From: AP-15 sp035252905
Lineage (GTDB): Bacteria; Pseudomonadota; Alphaproteobacteria; ATCC43930; CGMCC-115725
Assembly: GCA_035252905.1 (NCBI GenBank)
Contig: DATFCQ010000037.1
Coordinates: 1-32,836, forward strand
DNA: 32,836 nt
Direction of reading: 5' to 3'
Each line of letters begins with the position of its first letter. The stretch's first letter is position 1. Below, piece by piece: positions 30,344 through 32,836 of this stretch. A program made the translations under genes and the position numbers. The notes below the pieces were generated by a model. It had not been told where the DNA came from and searched no databases. It saw only the letters and a program-made list of their open reading frames with translations.

Positions 30344-31522
30344 GTGCAATTCTCTCCGCTGATCGACCGCCTCGCCGGCCGGGGCGCCGATTCCTGGAAT
30401 GTCCACCGCGAGGCGGCGCGCCGGCGCGCCGCCGGCGTCGACGTGATCATATTGACCATCGGCGATCCCGACCAGGCACCGCCCGAGCCGGTCATCACTG
30501 CGACGATCGCCGCATTGCGCCGCCACCATACCGGCTATGCCCCGATCCTCGGCCATCCCGACGTGCGCGCGGCGATTGCGGCGCGAACCGCACGCCGCAC
30601 CGGCCGCCCGTGCAGCACCGACAACGTCGTCGTCGTGCCGGGGGCCCAGGCCGGTCTTTATTGCGCCTTGCAATGCCTCGTCGGAGCCGGCGACGAGGTT
30701 GTCGTGCCCGAGCCGGTCTACAACACCTATCCCGACGTGATCGCCGCCGCCGGCGCCCGGATGGTCAGCGTCCCGCTGCGGCCGGAATGCGGGTTCCACC
30801 CCGATCTCGACGCGATTGCGCGGGCGGTCGGGCCAAAGACGCGGGTCTTGTGCCTCAACAGTCCGCACAACCCGACCGGCGCCGTCTTCACCGCCGCAGA
30901 GATCGCGGCGCTGGCCCGGATCTGCCGGGAGCGCGATCTGTGGCTCTTGTCCGACGAGGTCTATGAAGACCTCGCCTTCGCCCGCCCGCATACCAGTGCC
31001 TGGTCGTTGGCCGAGGCGGAGGGGCGCGCGGTCGTCGTCTCCAGCCTGTCGAAGTCGCACGCAATGCCGGGCTTTCGCTTCGGCTGGATCGTCGGGCCGC
31101 CGGAACTGGCGCAGCCCTTGTTCAACCTGCTGTTGGCGATGCTCTATGGCGGCCCGCCCTTCATCCAGGACGGGGCGCTGGCCGCGCTGTCGGCCGATCT
31201 GCCCGAGGCGGCAGCCTTGCGCGAGGCGTATCGCGCGCGGGCGACGCTGCTTTCGGGCCTGCTCGCTGCGGCGCCGGGCTGCCGGGCGCTCGCGCCCGAG
31301 GGCGGCATGTTCGTCCTGCTCGACGTGCGCGACACCGGTCTCGGAGCGCAGGAATTCGCGCGCGGTTTGTTGGAGCAGGAGAATGTCGCGGTGCTCCCGT
31401 GCGACACTTTCGGGGCAAGCGCCGCGGGGCATTTGCGCATCGCCCTTTGCGCGCCCGATCCGCGCCTCGCCGAAGCCGGCGAGCGCATCCTGCGCTTCGC
31501 CCGCTCGCTTTCGCGAATGTGA
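30344..31522 (+). CDS. Class I/II PLP aminotransferase
   Basis: This 392-residue fold type I aminotransferase shows LTIGDPDQAPPEPV (37-50), GYAPILGHPDVRAAIAAR, VVVVPGAQAGLYCALQ (95-110), LNSPHNPTGAVF (N176-G179), LLSDEVYEDL (D204, Y207) and the PLP lysine K237 in VSSLSKSHAMPGFRFGW; the C-terminal substrate arginine lies in HLRIALC. It resembles aspartate or aromatic aminotransferases of subgroup I-gamma. The start is GTG 30344 with AAGGAG (30332-30337) six bases upstream. Longer in-frame reading upstream overlaps the SDR gene and is spurious. The divergent SDR suggests a joint amino acid/keto acid/hydroxy acid conversion, which is an inference. Confidence 0.92.
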   Translation: MQFSPLIDRLAGRGADSWNVHREAARRRAAGVDVIILTIGDPDQAPPEPVITATIAALRRHHTGYAPILGHPDVRAAIAARTARRTGRPCSTDNVVVVPGAQAGLYCALQCLVGAGDEVVVPEPVYNTYPDVIAAAGARMVSVPLRPECGFHPDLDAIARAVGPKTRVLCLNSPHNPTGAVFTAAEIAALARICRERDLWLLSDEVYEDLAFARPHTSAWSLAEAEGRAVVVSSLSKSHAMPGFRFGWIVGPPELAQPLFNLLLAMLYGGPPFIQDGALAALSADLPEAAALREAYRARATLLSGLLAAAPGCRALAPEGGMFVLLDVRDTGLGAQEFARGLLEQENVAVLPCDTFGASAAGHLRIALCAPDPRLAEAGERILRFARSLSRM

Positions 31523-31607
31523 GGGACCTCACACAGGCTTGCCCGAACGGAGAGGTAGAATGTGCGCGTCCGCACGCGACGGCCCGACGACCGAGCAGGA
31601 GGGAGGA

Positions 31608-32537
31608 ATGGCGCAGATCCTACTGGAAGGCCGCATCAAGATCACGACCTTCCGGCCGCCGCGCGGGTTCGACCCGCTCGCTTCCAATGCTGCCGAGGCC
31701 GTCAGATACGGGTTTCCGACGCCCCCGGAGGAGCCGCGCCACCGCGAGCGCTACCGCCATGTCTGGAACCAGATCAAGGACAAGTTCCATTACATCGAGC
31801 CGAGTTTCCGCCTTAACGGCGACCGCTTGCACGGTCCCCGCCGCCGTCCCTCCGCCGCCGGCGCGCAGGCTTCGACCAACTGGTCGGGCGGCGTCGTCTT
31901 TGCCCCGGCGGGACGGTCGTTCAAATGGATCGAGGGGGACTGGGTGATCCCCAATATCGACGCGCCGAGTACGAACCAATGGTATTACTGCGCCAACTGG
32001 ATCGGCCTCGACGGCGACGGGTCGGGGGACGTATGCCAGGCCGGCGTCGAATGCGACGTCTTTCGCTGCGGCAACACCCTCGCCCATGCTTATTACCCGT
32101 GGTGGGAGTGGTTTCCACTGGCCGAGGTGCAGATCACCAATTTCCCGATCGAGCCCGGGGATCTGGTGAGCGTATTGTTGTGCACAAGCGGAGCCGACGC
32201 GACGGCGGCCAGCGTGTTCTTCGCCAATCGCACGACCGGCGCCGCGACCTCGTTCGCCTTCAATGCGCCGGAGGGCACCAGGCTGGTCGGGAACAGCGCC
32301 GAGTGGGTCGTCGAGGCGCCGACTGTCGATGGAGCGCCAGGCGCGCTCGCCGATTACGGCGAGGTGTTCTTTTCGGTCTGCGAGGCGTTCTTGACCGACA
32401 ACACCACGGTCGCCGGGGGAACCGGCGACGCCATCAGCCTGACCGTCGGCGGCACGACCCTCTCCGACGGCGCTCTGATCTCCCCGACCGTGATCCAGTG
32501 CCTTTACGCCGGCACGGCGCCCTCCGACGCGCTATAG
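31608..32537 (+). CDS. Bacterial G1 (glutamic, eqolisin-type) peptidase
   Basis: The 309-residue product has the G1 peptidase domain from about residue 88 on. TNWSGGVVFAP opens the domain, then WVIPNI, ANWIGLDGDGSGDVCQAGVECDV with catalytic-type Q144, YYPWWEWFP (162-170), FPIEPGD and LVGNSAEWVVEAP with catalytic-type E232. Q and E are the catalytic dyad of this family, first known from acid-secreting fungi. The N-terminal ~85 residues may act as a propeptide, but there is no recognisable signal peptide, which is odd for a family that is usually secreted. Extra cysteines (143, 149, 154) could form disulfides. ATG 31608 follows GGAGGGAGGA. The 85-base spacing after the aminotransferase leaves co-transcription open. 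Confidence 0.85.
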   Translation: MAQILLEGRIKITTFRPPRGFDPLASNAAEAVRYGFPTPPEEPRHRERYRHVWNQIKDKFHYIEPSFRLNGDRLHGPRRRPSAAGAQASTNWSGGVVFAPAGRSFKWIEGDWVIPNIDAPSTNQWYYCANWIGLDGDGSGDVCQAGVECDVFRCGNTLAHAYYPWWEWFPLAEVQITNFPIEPGDLVSVLLCTSGADATAASVFFANRTTGAATSFAFNAPEGTRLVGNSAEWVVEAPTVDGAPGALADYGEVFFSVCEAFLTDNTTVAGGTGDAISLTVGGTTLSDGALISPTVIQCLYAGTAPSDAL

Positions 32538-32676
32538 CACGCCCAGGGATCGCTGTGAGAACCAAAGAATAGCCGAGGATAAGCTTAACGCGGCGCTGCC
32601 GCTCGTGGGCATCGTGCACAGCGCAAGACTGTCTGCTCCATCCTATAAGGATCAGGCGTTCATCAGCTCCGGCCGC
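32538..32676. other. Convergent intergenic region
   Basis: These 139 bases separate the G1 peptidase stop from the stop of the minus-strand partial gene. I see no gene, no strong hairpin with a T-tract and no member of the repeat families seen elsewhere in the window. Confidence 0.5.
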
Positions 32677-32836
32677 TCAAAGGATGCGGACGTGCCGGGC
32701 AAACTGCCCGTTGCTTTCCCAGTAAGTGCGTTTGCCCGCGATCCGCGGATCGTCCATCGCCGGCTGGACATTGCCGGCCGTGTCGACCGCGCGCGAGGCG
32801 ATGCTGTGCGCGCCGGGCGAAGGCGAGAGCCATTCG
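32677..32836 (-). CDS. 3' end of a minus-strand gene; C-terminal beta-sandwich domain, possibly sulfite-oxidase-like (partial)
   Basis: The minus strand is open from the window edge and ends with TGA at 32679-32677, giving 52 residues. They include HSIASRAVDTAGNVQP, then DDPRIAGKRTYWESNGQ and a final ARHVRIL. The RAxDxAGNxQP pattern occurs at the C-terminus of sulfite-oxidase-type molybdenum enzymes (dimerisation domain) and in some Ig-like extracellular domains. I cannot choose between these from 52 residues. The frame continues outside the window, and the consistent protein-like composition supports a real gene. Confidence 0.6.
   Translation of the reverse strand, partial: EWLSPSPGAHSIASRAVDTAGNVQPAMDDPRIAGKRTYWESNGQFARHVRIL

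Noticed and set aside
10..32800. CRISPR array, tRNA, rRNA, riboswitch or transposase gene
   Set aside because: No regularly spaced direct repeats, cloverleaf with CCA end, rRNA blocks, conserved riboswitch core or transposase motifs were seen; the repeats found are isolated palindromes.

Overview
The window is GC-rich (roughly two thirds G+C by eye), densely packed chromosomal DNA. It most likely comes from a free-living alphaproteobacterium. The codon use, the many catabolic and transport genes, TAXI and type 5 solute receptors, a CoxL-type molybdenum hydroxylase and the short GC-rich intergenic palindromes all fit that guess, but no rRNA or other marker gene is present, so the assignment is an inference. 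I found no tRNA, rRNA, CRISPR array, transposase or phage gene.

Layout, left to right. (1) 2-3389, plus strand: the C-terminal end of a surface or secreted beta-helix protein, then fumarylacetoacetase and a maleate isomerase/arylmalonate decarboxylase-like protein. (2) 3453-6564: a P1-family aminopeptidase (minus) diverging from a large SPFH/flotillin-like membrane protein (plus) with four N-terminal repeat modules. (3) 6604-9728, minus: a CoxL-like molybdopterin subunit coupled by a 4-base overlap to a CysQ-like phosphatase. (4) 9935-11883: a very His-rich small protein (minus) and an MFS transporter (plus). (5) 11973-17714, minus: a probable operon transcribed DUF917 protein - amidase - MetE-like methyltransferase - luciferase-like flavin monooxygenase - dienelactone-hydrolase-like secreted protein. 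(6) 18005-24280, plus: a Sel1-repeat membrane protein, then TAXI receptor - type 5 receptor - zinc alcohol dehydrogenase - dicarboxylate symporter, converging on a class III aminotransferase (24312-25628, minus). (7) 25783-29042: a possible 28-residue membrane peptide, an O-antigen ligase-like protein and an alpha/beta hydrolase. (8) 29043-32836: a gene-poor stretch with a decayed DUF924 gene and an imperfect palindrome, a divergent SDR/aminotransferase pair, a bacterial G1 (glutamic) peptidase and the 3' end of a minus-strand gene.

Functionally this is an accessory catabolic region: uptake of organic acids or peptides, hydrolysis of amides and esters, and transamination and oxidation of small acids. 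The most suggestive unit is the five-gene minus-strand group at 11973-17714. A DUF917 (S-methyl-thiohydantoin desulfurase family) protein sits beside a zinc methyltransferase of the MetE type, an amidase and a flavin monooxygenase, which could form a route for breaking down an S-methylated or sulfur-containing heterocycle. This is a hypothesis from gene context. The intergenic gaps carry several distinct families of short palindromic repeats, and one such repeat appears to lie in frame inside the fumarylacetoacetase gene.
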